The notes under the pieces are model-generated. The model made no database searches. It was not told the DNA's origin and saw only the letters and a program-made list of their open reading frames with translations. This document shows, in pieces, positions 26,764 to 35,871 of a DNA stretch of 64,000 bases (positions within the stretch are counted from its first letter, which is position 1; the number at the start of each line of letters is the position of its first letter). Source of the stretch: Solimonas marina (GTDB lineage: Bacteria > Pseudomonadota > Gammaproteobacteria > Nevskiales > Nevskiaceae); contig NZ_JAAVXB010000002.1 of NCBI RefSeq assembly GCF_012241385.1, positions 434,001 through 498,000 of the forward strand. Direction: 5' to 3'. The position numbers were made by a program, and so were the translations under genes.

Positions 26764-29055
26764 TTAGTCCTCGTCGTCGCCGGCGATCGCCGCACTGCGG
26801 CTGACCGGCAGGCCGCCGCTGCGGCGCTGGATTGCCCAGCACTTGTGCGCCGGCGGCGGGCGCTTGAAGTCTTCGGCCAGCGTCTGCGCGGTGATGTCTT
26901 GCGCGGCGAATTGCGATTCGATCAGTGTGTCGAGCTTGAAGCCGCGGCGGTTGGTCGAGAAGTACAGCGTGCCGCCCGGTGCCAGCAGCGTCATGGTGTC
27001 GCGGATCATGCGGCCGTGATCGCGCTGGATGTCGAGCGTGCCTTCCATCTTCTTCGAGTTCGAGAAGGTCGGCGGGTCGAGGAAGATCAGGTCGAACTGC
27101 GGCGGCGACGGCAGCTTGGCCTGCGCTTCGAGCCAGACCATGCAGTCGGCGCGCACCAGCGCATGCTTGACCAGCCGGGTGCCCGGTAGCGGCGGGCGTT
27201 CGTAAAGCTGCGAGTGCTGGCCGTTGAGCAACAGATTGCGTTGTGCCCAGTCGAGATAGGTGTTCGACATGTCGACCGACACGGTCTGCGCGGCGCCGCC
27301 GACCGCGGCGTGCACGCTGGCGACGCCGGTATAGCAGAACAGGTTGAGCATGCGCTTGCCGGCGGCTTCGGCGCCGATGCGCTGGCGGATCGGCCGGTGG
27401 TCGAGAAACACGCCGGTGTCGAGGTAATCGTCGAAATTCACATACAGCTTGCAGCCGTGCTCGACGACGACGTGCATCTGCTCGGCATCGCCCTGGCGCT
27501 GGTACTGGCTCGTGCCTTTCTGCGACTGGCGCAGCTTGTAGTGCAGACGCGCCGGCGGCAGTTCGAGCACCGAGGCGATACCGGCCAGCGCGCCGCGCAG
27601 GCGCTTTTCGGCACGCGCCGGATCGACGGTTTTCGGCGCCGCGTATTCCTGGACGTGCGCATGGCGCTCGCCGTCGGCGGTGTCGTAGACATCGACCGCC
27701 ACCGCGTACTCGGGCAGATCGGCGTCGTAGACGCGCCAGGCGTTGACGCCACCGCGCTTGGCCCACTTGCCGAGATGGCGCAGGTTCTTGCGCAGGCGGT
27801 TGGCGAAGTCCTCGGCGAGTTCGGGTACGGCGGTGGTCGCGTCGCCCGCGGCGGACGCGGGACGCGCCGCGTCATCGCTGGCGCGCGGTGCCGGGGTGGC
27901 GCCCGGAATCTCGAAGCGCAGCATCTTGCAGGCGATGGCGCCGTTGTACAGGGACGAGATCTTGCTGGCCCGCAGGCCGAGGCGCGGCGCCAGATCGTCG
28001 CGGGCGGTGAAGAAGCCGAACTGCCAGCCGCGGAAGTGCTGCGCCAGCGTCACGCCGAGCAGCGAATAGAGCTTGACCAGCTCCGCATCGGTGGCCAGGC
28101 GCTCGCCGTACGGCGGGTTGGTGACGATCACCCCCGGTGTTGGGTCGAGCGGGCGCACGGCGATGGCGTCGCCGACCTCGAGCTGGATCTTGCCGGCCAG
28201 CCCGGCGCGTTCGGCATTGGCGCGCGCGGCCTGAATGGCCCGCGGTTCGAGATCGCGGCCGAAAGCGCGGACACCGAGCTGGGCCAGTCCGACGTCGCGG
28301 CGTTCGCTTGCTTCGGCGCGCACGCGCTTCCAGGTGGCCGGCTGGTGATCGAGCCAGGCTTCGAAACCCCAGCGCCGGCGCAGGATGCCCGGCGCGATGT
28401 CGGCGGCCATCCACAGACCTTCGATCAGCAGCGTGCCGGAGCCGCACATCGGATCGACGAGCGGCGCGTCGCCGGCCATCAGCTCCGGCCAGCCGGCGCG
28501 GACCAGGATGGCGGCCGCCAGGTTTTCCTTGAGCGGCGCCTCGACGCCGCGCGCGCGGTAGCCGCGCCGGTGCAGGCTCTCGCCGGCCAGGTCGAGACTC
28601 AGCGTGCCGTGCTCGCGGTCGAGGTGCAGATGCAGGCGGATGTCGGGGTATTCGGTATCGACGTCCGGCCGCTCATGGCCGGCGGCGCGAAAGCCGTCGA
28701 CGATGGCGTCCTTGAGGCGCAGGCCGGCGAAGTGCGTGTTGGCGATGCCCGGCGTGCGGCCGGCGACTTCGATGGCGAAGCGGCTCTGCGATGCGAACAG
28801 ATCCGGCCAGACCACGGTTTGCGCGGCGTCGTAGATCGACTGTGCGTCACTCAGCTCGAAGCGCTGCAGCGGCAGCAGCACGCGGCTGGCCAGCCGCGAC
28901 CACAGACAGGCGCGATAAGCGGTTTCGGTGGTGGCGCGGCACGCGACGCCGCCGCGCGCTTCCTTGGCGTCGAGTGCGCCGATCGCGCTCAGCTCGGCGA
29001 CCAGCAGGGGTTCGACGCCGCGCGGGCAGGTGACAAACAGGGGAAAGGCTTCCAT
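26764..29055 (-). CDS. rlmL: Bifunctional 23S rRNA methyltransferase RlmKL
   Basis: 763 residues, close to the fused gammaproteobacterial enzyme. The N-terminus has a THUMP domain (about 45-155). The RlmL half (160-380) makes m2G2445 and has the motif VTNPPYGERL. The RlmK half (about 440-763) makes m7G2069 and has the SAM motif LNLFCYTGVASVHA and LIFLDPPTFSNSKKM. The two halves are joined by an Ala-rich linker near 390-425. It is a ribosome-maturation housekeeping gene, cytoplasmic, and followed by the CBS kinase on the same strand. Confidence 0.95.
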   Translation of the reverse strand: MEAFPLFVTCPRGVEPLLVAELSAIGALDAKEARGGVACRATTETAYRACLWSRLASRVLLPLQRFELSDAQSIYDAAQTVVWPDLFASQSRFAIEVAGRTPGIANTHFAGLRLKDAIVDGFRAAGHERPDVDTEYPDIRLHLHLDREHGTLSLDLAGESLHRRGYRARGVEAPLKENLAAAILVRAGWPELMAGDAPLVDPMCGSGTLLIEGLWMAADIAPGILRRRWGFEAWLDHQPATWKRVRAEASERRDVGLAQLGVRAFGRDLEPRAIQAARANAERAGLAGKIQLEVGDAIAVRPLDPTPGVIVTNPPYGERLATDAELVKLYSLLGVTLAQHFRGWQFGFFTARDDLAPRLGLRASKISSLYNGAIACKMLRFEIPGATPAPRASDDAARPASAAGDATTAVPELAEDFANRLRKNLRHLGKWAKRGGVNAWRVYDADLPEYAVAVDVYDTADGERHAHVQEYAAPKTVDPARAEKRLRGALAGIASVLELPPARLHYKLRQSQKGTSQYQRQGDAEQMHVVVEHGCKLYVNFDDYLDTGVFLDHRPIRQRIGAEAAGKRMLNLFCYTGVASVHAAVGGAAQTVSVDMSNTYLDWAQRNLLLNGQHSQLYERPPLPGTRLVKHALVRADCMVWLEAQAKLPSPPQFDLIFLDPPTFSNSKKMEGTLDIQRDHGRMIRDTMTLLAPGGTLYFSTNRRGFKLDTLIESQFAAQDITAQTLAEDFKRPPPAHKCWAIQRRSGGLPVSRSAAIAGDDED

Positions 29056-29121
29056 TCCCCATTATCTCAGACCCCGGCCCGGACGCGCCCCGCCATCCGT
29101 CGTGCGGCGTGCCGAGGGCCG

Positions 29122-29655
29122 TCAGCGCGCGTCGGTCCGCGCCAGTTCGGACTCGTAGCGCGTCAGCATCTCGTCGGAAAAGCAGGCGAAGATCACCTCG
29201 CGCAGCCCGCTGGACGCGGCCCATGCACGGACCTCGCGGACCGCGATGACGGTTGCCGCATCCCAGGGGTAGCCGTAGACGCCGCAGGAAATGGCCGGGA
29301 ACGCGATCCGCTGCAGCCCGTATTGCCGGGCGAGCAACAGGCTGTTGCGGTAGCAGCGCGCCAATAGCTCCGGCTCGCCGCGGCCGCCGCCCTGCCAGAC
29401 CGGGCCGACGGTATGGATGACGTAGGCGGCGGGCAGGCGGTGGCCGCCGGTGATGCGCGCCTCGCCGGTCGGGCAAGCGCCGAGCGCTCGGCATTCGGCG
29501 AGCAGACCGGGGCCGGCAGCGCGGTGGATGGCGCCATCGACGCCACCACCGCCGAGCAGGCTTTCATTGGCGGCGTTGACGATGGCATCGACCGCCAGCG
29601 TCGTGATGTCGACGCGTCGTGCGATGAGGGTGCAGGGCGGTTGTTGCGCGTTCAC
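29122..29655 (-). CDS. Macrodomain protein, O-acetyl-ADP-ribose deacetylase type
   Basis: 177 residues, a single macrodomain. ADP-ribose-binding blocks are clear: [27 protein letters not shown] (in two pieces, starting near residue 23) and [16 protein letters not shown]. Relatives such as YmdB remove the acetyl group from O-acetyl-ADP-ribose and can hydrolyse ADP-ribosyl modifications. The Asn and Asp of [14 protein letters not shown] match active members. It is cytoplasmic and lies upstream of rlmL on the same strand with a 66-base gap. Confidence 0.92.
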   Translation of the reverse strand: MNAQQPPCTLIARRVDITTLAVDAIVNAANESLLGGGGVDGAIHRAAGPGLLAECRALGACPTGEARITGGHRLPAAYVIHTVGPVWQGGGRGEPELLARCYRNSLLLARQYGLQRIAFPAISCGVYGYPWDAATVIAVREVRAWAASSGLREVIFACFSDEMLTRYESELARTDAR

Positions 29656-29713
29656 GGCGTTATTGCACGCCCGCGACCGTGCGAACGCAAACCGCGAGAC
29701 GCCGCCGCGATCT

Positions 29714-30430
29714 TCAGGCGTGGGGGCTGTGCGCGCGCAGCGCCTGACGTTCGAGTCGTGCCAGCTCGCCGGTCAGCTGTTCCAGATGCTGCGGTCGCAT
29801 GTCGGTGAAGCGCAGACCGAGACGGACGGTGCCGCCACGTGCGGCACGCGAGCGGATTTCGGCACGGACCGGCAGCTGGCTGGCAGGCAGTTCGATCTGC
29901 AGATCGAGCAAGTCGCCGATGCCGAGATGCGGCGCATTGTGGGCGACGCCGCCGGCACCGAACACCGAAACGTCCGTGATCTCGAAGCGGAAACGAGCGC
30001 TGCGCAACGTCGCTTCGCTCGGCGGCAACTTGGCGTCGCCGGGAATCGGCACGCGGCGCACGACGCGCCGGTCGTGCAGGCGGATCGACGGTGGGATCGA
30101 CAGCGCCAGGGCCGGACCGCCGTCGTGCTGCAAGCGACCGAGGATGGTACTGCTGAAGAAGATTTCGGCCCCGTCGCAGCGCGTACGCAAATGCAGCAGG
30201 GTGCCGGTTTCGGACACCTGTTCTGGCAGGGCGTCGATGACGATGCGGCGCAGCATCGGCTGCACCAGCAGGATCGAACTGGGGAGCCAGCGGTCGTCGC
30301 CGGAGCGGCGTATCGAAATCAGGGTGTTGTAGCGGCACAGCCGGCGCAGCTGTGTCTCGATCTCGGTGCCGTCTTCGATCCGGCGCATGGCGCCCGGCGA
30401 CGGTAGTTCATCGTCTTCGTAGGCGCGCAT
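29714..30430 (-). CDS. ycgR: Flagellar brake protein YcgR (PilZ domain)
   Basis: 238 residues. N-terminal YcgR domain (about 1-110) then a PilZ domain with the c-di-GMP signature [11 protein letters not shown] (RxxxR) and DVSVFGAGG (D/NxSxxG). Under high c-di-GMP it binds the motor and slows or biases rotation. The ATG is 11 bases after the flgN stop on the same strand, so it is expressed with flgM and flgN, probably from the sigma-28 promoter at 31258-31284. It is thus made with late flagellar proteins. Confidence 0.92.
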   Translation of the reverse strand: MRAYEDDELPSPGAMRRIEDGTEIETQLRRLCRYNTLISIRRSGDDRWLPSSILLVQPMLRRIVIDALPEQVSETGTLLHLRTRCDGAEIFFSSTILGRLQHDGGPALALSIPPSIRLHDRRVVRRVPIPGDAKLPPSEATLRSARFRFEITDVSVFGAGGVAHNAPHLGIGDLLDLQIELPASQLPVRAEIRSRAARGGTVRLGLRFTDMRPQHLEQLTGELARLERQALRAHSPHA

Positions 30431-30441
30431 GGTCGGAGAGC

Positions 30442-30918
30442 CTAGGCGCTGCCGAGCTGACGCGGTGCGATGCCGAGTGCGGCGTAACCGCTGCGGCCGT
30501 AGATTTCCGGTGCGCCCGCCGGACGGAAGGCGCGCAGCGTCTGTTTGAGTTGGGCTTCACGCGTGCCGAGCAGCACCGCGTTGTCCTGATTGGCGGCCTG
30601 GCATTTGGCGGCCAGGGCCAGCAGCTCGCTCCACAGCGCCGGCAGGCCATTGCGCAGCGAGGCCAGCCAGCCATCCATCGATGGGGCCCGTGCGGCGTTG
30701 CGCAGCTGCGTCAGGCTGTTGCCGAGCCGCTGCAGCACATTGGCCGCTTCCGACTTGTCTCGCGTCACCGATTCGAGGCGGGCGACGTCGGAGTGGATCA
30801 GCGCTTCGCGCTCCGCCTGCAAGAGGCCGAGCAGTTCTTGCGCGCACTGCTGCTGCGCCTGCAGGTTTTCTTGCAGTTGCTGCGCGAGGCCGGCAGCCGG
30901 GGCACCTGATGCAGTCAT
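30442..30918 (-). CDS. flgN: Flagellar export chaperone FlgN
   Basis: 158 residues, helical and Gln/Ala/Leu-rich, typical of FlgN (EERE-like segment LLGLLQAEREALIHSDVARLESVTRDK). It guards the hook-filament junction proteins FlgK and FlgL and delivers them to the export gate. The identification relies on this segment and on its place after flgM. Its ATG overlaps the flgM stop (ATGA), a coupled arrangement seen in many flgMN operons. Confidence 0.88.
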   Translation of the reverse strand: MTASGAPAAGLAQQLQENLQAQQQCAQELLGLLQAEREALIHSDVARLESVTRDKSEAANVLQRLGNSLTQLRNAARAPSMDGWLASLRNGLPALWSELLALAAKCQAANQDNAVLLGTREAQLKQTLRAFRPAGAPEIYGRSGYAALGIAPRQLGSA

Positions 30919-31226
30919 CCGTAGAGCTCCCATTCACTCTTCATCATCTTGGCGGCGATGGCCTGCGGGTCGACTTTGTAGGTGCCGCTGCTGAGCTCGG
31001 CACTGACCTGGGCGACGCGCGCGGCGTCGAAACCATCCGAGGCGCTGACGGCATCGGCGGTCTGTTGCAGCAGCATCGCATCCGACGTCAGGCTCACCGA
31101 GTCGGTTCGTGCGCTCGCTGCGCCACCGGCATTGCCGGTGTTGCCGCTGCGGGCGGCGTTCGTGGCCGGGGTGCGCGTCAGCGCAGCGTAGCTGTCGACG
31201 GGGCCGCCGGTGATCTTGTTGGTCAT
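30915..31226 (-). CDS. flgM: Anti-sigma-28 factor FlgM
   Basis: 103 residues. The C-terminal FlgM region (about 40-100: DSVSLTSDAMLLQQTADAV, then DAARVAQVSAELSSGTYKVDP) binds FliA; the Ala/Thr/Gly-rich N-terminus is flexible, as needed for export. FlgM holds sigma-28 inactive until the hook is finished and FlgM is secreted. A sigma-28-like promoter sits 32 bases upstream, giving the usual feedback loop. fliA itself is not in this window. Confidence 0.93.
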   Translation of the reverse strand: MTNKITGGPVDSYAALTRTPATNAARSGNTGNAGGAASARTDSVSLTSDAMLLQQTADAVSASDGFDAARVAQVSAELSSGTYKVDPQAIAAKMMKSEWELYG

Positions 31227-31257
31227 GGTCCTGCTCGAAAATACCGATCCTGTTGTA

Positions 31258-31284
31258 TTAACGGCAGGGCCAAACCGAACTTGA
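31258..31284 (-). promoter_or_regulatory. Sigma-28-type promoter of flgM-flgN-ycgR
   Basis: On the - strand: TCAAGTTC, 11-base spacer, GCCGTTAA. Compared with TAAAGTTT-N11-GCCGATAA it differs at about three positions with exact spacing. It lies 32 bases before the flgM start. Confidence 0.75.
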
Positions 31285-31334
31285 GGCCGGCGGTGCGATT
31301 TTTTTGACGAGCGGCTGCACGGCGCCGATGTCCT

Positions 31335-32018
31335 TCACATTTCAACGCGGCCGGGGCCGGTGATGGTGCCCTCGACGATGCGCCGCGAGTTGGTGTTCTG
31401 AACGCGGATGCGGCTGCCGCGTCCGCCGTCGGCGAGTGCCTTGCCCTCGGCACGGACCTCGATGCCGGCGGCGCGGCCGATCAGCATCACCAGTTCGCCT
31501 CGGCGCACGCAGCGCTCCGGCTGCACGTCGGTCGGCGACAAGGCCTGGCCGGCACCGATCGGTCGGCGGAATTCGCTTTGTGCGAGCTTGTCGGGATCGA
31601 CCAGGTAGCCGAACGGTAGCGTCGCCACGTCGCGTTGCTCGGGCCGCAGCAGATCCGGTGTCACCGCTTCGCCGCGCTGGACCGCGCGGGTCAGCACCAG
31701 CACCGGGCGGATGTCCTTGATGCGGACCGGTACGTAGATCGACCACGCGCTGGGTTTTTCGCAGCGCACATTGACGCTGGTGGCGGCCCCACGGATCGGC
31801 CCGGATTCGGCCTGCGGGCGCGTGCCGCAGGCCGGCAGGCGCAGACGGGTGTCGATGCCGTCGGCGCTGACGTCGGCGCTGGCCGGCAGCGACTGGCGCA
31901 CGGCCGCCTCGGCGACCGCACGAATGCGATCGAGTGATTCGGATGCGTCCTGCGCCAGCGCCGGCAGTGACGTGGCGAGCGCGGACAGCAGTAACAAGGA
32001 CTGGCGGAAAAGCTTCAT
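31335..32018 (-). CDS. flgA: Flagellar P-ring assembly chaperone FlgA
   Basis: 227 residues. Signal peptide LLLLSALATSLPALAQ; periplasmic SAF domain in the C-terminal half (RPVLVLTRAVQRGEAVTP, then VMLIGRAAGIEVRAEGKAL). FlgA helps FlgI subunits form the P ring around the rod. Divergent from cheV across 91 bases. No ribosome site is visible before the ATG and a sigma-54-like promoter would start RNA right at it. It is downstream of no other gene, so it is likely its own unit. Confidence 0.93.
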   Translation of the reverse strand: MKLFRQSLLLLSALATSLPALAQDASESLDRIRAVAEAAVRQSLPASADVSADGIDTRLRLPACGTRPQAESGPIRGAATSVNVRCEKPSAWSIYVPVRIKDIRPVLVLTRAVQRGEAVTPDLLRPEQRDVATLPFGYLVDPDKLAQSEFRRPIGAGQALSPTDVQPERCVRRGELVMLIGRAAGIEVRAEGKALADGGRGSRIRVQNTNSRRIVEGTITGPGRVEM

Positions 32019-32030
32019 GCCGGGATGCAG

Positions 32031-32046
32031 GCAAGCGCTGTTCCAG
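32031..32046 (-). promoter_or_regulatory. Sigma-54-type promoter of flgA
   Basis: On the - strand: CTGGAAC-AGCGC-TTGC. The GG and GC doublets have the required 10-base spacing and both flanks fit TGGCAC-N5-TTGC with one mismatch. The predicted start is near 32019, next to the flgA ATG (32018). Confidence 0.6.
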
Positions 32047-32075
32047 GGACGAGGTCACGGACCTTGCGCTTGCCC

Positions 32076-32102
32076 TCAAGTCGCCGCCGGTCTCGCCGAT
32101 AT
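32076..32102 (+). promoter_or_regulatory. Sigma-28-type promoter of cheV
   Basis: TCAAGTCG at 32076-32083, 11-base spacer, GCCGATAT at 32095-32102. Transcription would begin at about 32108-32110, at or just before the cheV ATG. Confidence 0.6.
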
Positions 32103-32109
32103 CAAGCTC

Positions 32110-33039
32110 ATGGCCTACGGACTCCTCGAAAGCATCGATATCAGCACCCAGCTGGCGGGGCACAACCGTCTGGCGCTGTTGCTGTTCCGGCTTGGCACGC
32201 GCCAGATTTTTGGCATCAACGTGTTCAAGGTCCAGGAAGTCATCAAGTCGCCGGCGCTGACGCACATGCCGGGCGCGCACCCGCACGTGCGCGGCGTGCT
32301 CGATCTGCGCGGCCGCGTGGTGCCGGTCATCGATCTGCGCCGTGCGATCGGCATGGAGGACGATGACGCCCTGCCGGCGCCAGCGCATCTGGTCGTCGCC
32401 GAGTTCAATCGCAGCGTGCAGGCGTTTCTGGTCGAGCAGGTCGAGCGCATCGTTCATCTCGATGTCGCCGAACTCAAGCCGGCGCCCGAGCGCGACGCTT
32501 ATCTGACGGCCGTCGTGCGCTTTCAGCAGCAGGACGTCGGCATCATCGACGTCGAGAAAGTGCTGGCCGAAATCCTCGGTGGGCCGGCCGGCCTGTCCGA
32601 GCGCATCAGCGCGTCGGTGGCGGGTCTCGACGCCGGTGGTCTGAAGGTGCTGGTGGTCGACGATTCACGCGTGGCGCGCACGCAGATCGAAGGCGTGCTG
32701 CGCGAGCTGGGCATCGGGGCACTGATGGCGGCCGACGGTCGCGAGGCGTTGGAGCTGCTGCAGATGATGGCGGCCGACGGTCCGCTCGCCGAGCAATTGC
32801 TGATGGTGATATCGGATGTCGAGATGCCGACGATGGACGGCTATCGGTTGACGACGGAAATCCGACACGACCCGGCGCTGCAGTCGCTGTATGTGCTGTT
32901 GCACAGCTCGCTGTCCGGTGTCTTCAACACGGCGATGGTCGAAAAGGTCGGCGCCGACCGCTTTATAGCGAAGTTCAGTTCCGATGAGCTGGCGCAGGCG
33001 GTCATTGGTCGGCTGGAGGCTGTGATCGCCGCGCATTGA
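32110..33039 (+). CDS. cheV: Chemotaxis coupling/receiver protein CheV
   Basis: 309 residues. A CheW-like domain (about 15-160: LLLFRLGTRQIFGINVFKVQE, GVLDLRGRVVPVIDLR) is fused to a receiver (about 180-300) with phospho-Asp in VISDVEMPTMDGY and acidic pair LVVDDSR. CheV couples receptors to CheA and tunes signalling through its own phosphorylation. The ATG at 32110 gives the usual MAYGLLESIDISTQLAGHN start, although it lacks a ribosome site. Upstream of flgB, as in Pseudomonas and Vibrio. Confidence 0.95.
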   Translation: MAYGLLESIDISTQLAGHNRLALLLFRLGTRQIFGINVFKVQEVIKSPALTHMPGAHPHVRGVLDLRGRVVPVIDLRRAIGMEDDDALPAPAHLVVAEFNRSVQAFLVEQVERIVHLDVAELKPAPERDAYLTAVVRFQQQDVGIIDVEKVLAEILGGPAGLSERISASVAGLDAGGLKVLVVDDSRVARTQIEGVLRELGIGALMAADGREALELLQMMAADGPLAEQLLMVISDVEMPTMDGYRLTTEIRHDPALQSLYVLLHSSLSGVFNTAMVEKVGADRFIAKFSSDELAQAVIGRLEAVIAAH

Positions 33040-33057
33040 GCGCTGTTTCCGAGGGGC

Positions 33058-33073
33058 TGGCACATGGCTTGTA
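33058..33073 (+). promoter_or_regulatory. Near-consensus sigma-54 promoter of flgB operon
   Basis: TGGCAC-ATGGC-TTGTA. The -24 element is perfect; the -12 element has GT instead of GC. It lies 35 bases before the flgB ATG, in the short cheV-flgB gap. Hook-basal-body operons in related bacteria use sigma-54 with FlrC/FleR. Confidence 0.55.
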
Positions 33074-33107
33074 TAGCTGCTGGCAAACCCATTCGGAGTC
33101 GTCGGCC

Positions 33108-33476
33108 ATGGCCATCGACAGCGCGTTGTTCGGAATCCAGGAGCAGGCCCTGCAAGTGCAGCGTCGGCGCATGGAGCTGATCGCCGCCAATATCGCCAAC
33201 GCTGACACGCCGGGCTATCAGGCTCGCGATCTCGACTTTCGTGCCGTGCTTCAGGACGCGCAGGCGTCGGCCAGCGGGGGCAATACGCTCGGCACCGACG
33301 TGCGCTCGGTCGACGCGCAATATCGCGTGCCCCTGCAGCCGTCGGTCGACGGCAACACGGTCGACACCCAGGTCGAGCAAGGGCAGTTCGCCGACGCCGC
33401 GCTGCGCTATCAGGCCAGCCTCAATTTCCTCGACGCGCGCATCAAGAGCCTGATGAGCGCGCTCAGCGGGCAATAG
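33108..33476 (+). CDS. flgB: Flagellar proximal rod protein FlgB
   Basis: 122 residues from ATG 33108, with GGAG ten bases upstream. Rod-type N-terminus MELIAANIANADTPGYQARDLDF and C-terminal helix LRYQASLNFLDARIKSLM, which pair as the coiled coil of rod proteins. First structural gene of the flgBCDEFGHIJKL run. It forms the rod base in the periplasm. Confidence 0.96.
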   Translation: MAIDSALFGIQEQALQVQRRRMELIAANIANADTPGYQARDLDFRAVLQDAQASASGGNTLGTDVRSVDAQYRVPLQPSVDGNTVDTQVEQGQFADAALRYQASLNFLDARIKSLMSALSGQ

Positions 33477-33497
33477 GCCAGAAGGAGGCGATAGACC

Positions 33498-33905
33498 ATG
33501 TCCTCATTCCGCATCTTCGACATTGCCGGCAGCGCGATGAGCGCGCAGTCGACGCGCCTCAACACCGTCGCCAGCAACCTCGCCAACGCCGACGCCGTGT
33601 CCGGCAATCCGGACGACGTCTACAAAGCGCGCATGCCGGTATTCAAGACCATGGTCGAGAACGGCAGCGACGACAGCGCCGGCGTGCAGGTGCTCGGCGT
33701 GGTGGAAAGCCAGGCTGCGCCGGAGAAGCGCTACGAGCCCGGCAATCCGGTCGCCGATGCCGACGGCTATGTCTATGCCCCGAACGTCAACGTCGTCGAG
33801 GAGATGGTCAACATGATCTCCGCGTCGCGTTCCTATCAGTCCAGTGTCGACGTGATGAACACCGCCAAGGAACTGGCGATGCGCACGCTGACGCTCGGCA
33901 AGTGA
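33498..33905 (+). CDS. flgC: Flagellar proximal rod protein FlgC
   Basis: 135 residues. Axial-protein motif TRLNTVASNLANADAVSGNPDD at the N-terminus and the C-terminal VNVVEEMVNMISASRSYQ helix. FlgC builds the rod above FlgB. AGGAGG lies 13-18 bases before the ATG, slightly far. 7 bases separate the stop from flgD. Confidence 0.96.
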   Translation: MSSFRIFDIAGSAMSAQSTRLNTVASNLANADAVSGNPDDVYKARMPVFKTMVENGSDDSAGVQVLGVVESQAAPEKRYEPGNPVADADGYVYAPNVNVVEEMVNMISASRSYQSSVDVMNTAKELAMRTLTLGK

Positions 33906-33912
33906 GTTGCCC

Positions 33913-34593
33913 ATGACCACGACTTCCGCCGTCTCCGACAGCAGCAATCCCTACGCCTCGCTGGGACTGGCCGTGCAGCAGTCCAGCACCGACGGTTCGA
34001 GCACCGGGCTCGGGCAGGATGCCTTTCTCAAGCTGCTGACCACGCAGCTGCAGAATCAGAATCCGCTGAATCCCACCGACAACACCGAATTCATCGCGCA
34101 GCTCGCGCAGATCAGCACGGTGTCCGGCATCGAATCGCTCAACGATTCGTTCTCGTCGCTGTCGAGCTCGCTGACGTCTTATCAGACCTTGCAGGCCGCG
34201 CAGCTGGTCGGCCACAACGTGCTGGTGCCCAGCAGCGCCGGCTATCTGCCTGAAGGCGGCACGCTGGACGGCGCTGTCGCCGCCGGCAGCAGTGGCACGG
34301 TCCAGGTCGACATCGTCGACGCCAGCGGTCAGGTCGTGCGCACGCTCGATCTCGGCACGCAGTCGGCCGGCGTCGTCAATTTCTCGTGGGACGGCAAGGA
34401 TGCGGGCGGCAACACGCTCGATGCCGGCACCTATTCGTTACAAGCACGGCTGATCCAGGGGGATACCCAGACCGCGCTGACCACCTATGCGTCGAGCACG
34501 GTACAGAGCGTCCAGCTCGCATCGGACGGCCTGACGCTCGACCTGCAGGGGCTCGGTGCGTTCGCGCTTTCCGACGTCGCTCAAATTCTCTAA
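33913..34593 (+). CDS. flgD: Flagellar hook-capping protein FlgD
   Basis: 226 residues from ATG 33913. N-terminal export/cap region GLGQDAFLKLLTTQLQNQNP followed by PTDNTEFIAQLAQISTVSG, then an FlgD Ig-like domain (about 105-200) with FSWDGKDAGGNTLDAGTYSL. It caps the growing hook and lets FlgE add below it, and is discarded later. Confidence 0.96.
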   Translation: MTTTSAVSDSSNPYASLGLAVQQSSTDGSSTGLGQDAFLKLLTTQLQNQNPLNPTDNTEFIAQLAQISTVSGIESLNDSFSSLSSSLTSYQTLQAAQLVGHNVLVPSSAGYLPEGGTLDGAVAAGSSGTVQVDIVDASGQVVRTLDLGTQSAGVVNFSWDGKDAGGNTLDAGTYSLQARLIQGDTQTALTTYASSTVQSVQLASDGLTLDLQGLGAFALSDVAQIL

Positions 34594-34605
34594 GGAGTAC
34601 TCATC

Positions 34606-35820
34606 ATGCCGTTCCAGATTGCACTTTCCGGACTCAATGCGGCGTCGTCCGACCTCAACGTCACTGCCAACAACATCGCCAACGTCAACACCACGGGATT
34701 CAAGTCGTCGCGCGCCGAGTTCGCCGACATGTTCCCGATTTCCGCTTACGGCCTGGCGTCGACGGCGACCGGTATCGGCACGCGCACCGCGCGCGTCGCG
34801 CAGCAGATGTCGCAGGGCAACATCAACACCACCGGCAACACGCTGGATCTGGCGATCTCCGGTGAAGGCTTCTTCACGCTGTCGAACAACGGTTCGCTCG
34901 CGTACTCGCGCGCCGGCGCGTTCGGCACCGACGAGAACGGTTACGTCGTCAATGCATCCGGCATGCGCCTGCAGGTGTTCCCGGCGACCAGCAGCGGTAC
35001 GTTCGACACCTCGCAGCTCTCGGATCTGCAGCTGTCGACGACGACCAATGCGCCGCGCGCGACGACCACGGTCAATGCCAACGTCAACCTGCCGTCGAGC
35101 GACGACGTTCCGGCCACGACGACGTTCGATGCCAACGATCCGACCAGCTACAACGACACGCGCTCGGTCACGGTCTACGACTCGCTCGGCACCGCGCATC
35201 AGGCGGCCATGTATTTCGTCAAGGGTTCGACGGCCAACAGCTGGGACGTGCACGTGCAGGTCGACGGCAGCGACGTCGGCGGCGGCTCCGTCACCTACTC
35301 GGACAGCGGCGAATTGCTGACGCCGAGCAACGGGCAGTTGTCTCTGGGCGCGTATACGCCGAGCAACGGCGCGGCGGCGATGAACCTGAGCTTCGATCTC
35401 TCCGATTCGACGCAGTACGGCGATACCTTCAGCCTCAACTCGCTGACCCAGGACGGCTACACGACCGGGTCGCTGACGACGGTCGAGGTCACCGATGGCG
35501 GCATCGTTCAGGCGCGCTACTCGAATGGCCAGGCGACGCCGCTCGGCCAGATCGCGCTGACGCGCTTCCCCAACGCGCAGGGCCTGCAGCAGCTCGGCGA
35601 TTCGACCTGGGGCGAGACCTACGACGCCGGCCAGCCGATCCGCGGCGCGGCGGATTCGCCGAACTTCGGCGGCGTGCAGTCCGGTGCGCTCGAAGGCTCG
35701 AACGTCGATCTGACCGCCCAGCTCGTCAACATGATCACCGCGCAGCGCAACTTCCAGGCGAACGCGCAGATGATCTCGACGGCCGACCAGATCACGCAGA
35801 CCATCATCAACATTCGGTAA
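34606..35820 (+). CDS. flgE: Flagellar hook protein FlgE
   Basis: 404 residues, a mid-sized FlgE. N-terminal GLNAASSDLNVTANNIANVN and FKSSRAEFADMF, a variable central part rich in Thr/Ser/Asp, and the C-terminal TAQLVNMITAQRNFQANAQM. It polymerises into the curved hook. AAGGAG lies eight bases before the ATG. Confidence 0.96.
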   Translation: MPFQIALSGLNAASSDLNVTANNIANVNTTGFKSSRAEFADMFPISAYGLASTATGIGTRTARVAQQMSQGNINTTGNTLDLAISGEGFFTLSNNGSLAYSRAGAFGTDENGYVVNASGMRLQVFPATSSGTFDTSQLSDLQLSTTTNAPRATTTVNANVNLPSSDDVPATTTFDANDPTSYNDTRSVTVYDSLGTAHQAAMYFVKGSTANSWDVHVQVDGSDVGGGSVTYSDSGELLTPSNGQLSLGAYTPSNGAAAMNLSFDLSDSTQYGDTFSLNSLTQDGYTTGSLTTVEVTDGGIVQARYSNGQATPLGQIALTRFPNAQGLQQLGDSTWGETYDAGQPIRGAADSPNFGGVQSGALEGSNVDLTAQLVNMITAQRNFQANAQMISTADQITQTIINIR

Positions 35821-35871
35821 TGAGCCGACGCCGCGCCGGTCCTGACCGGCGCGGCCGCTTCGGAGAATTCC

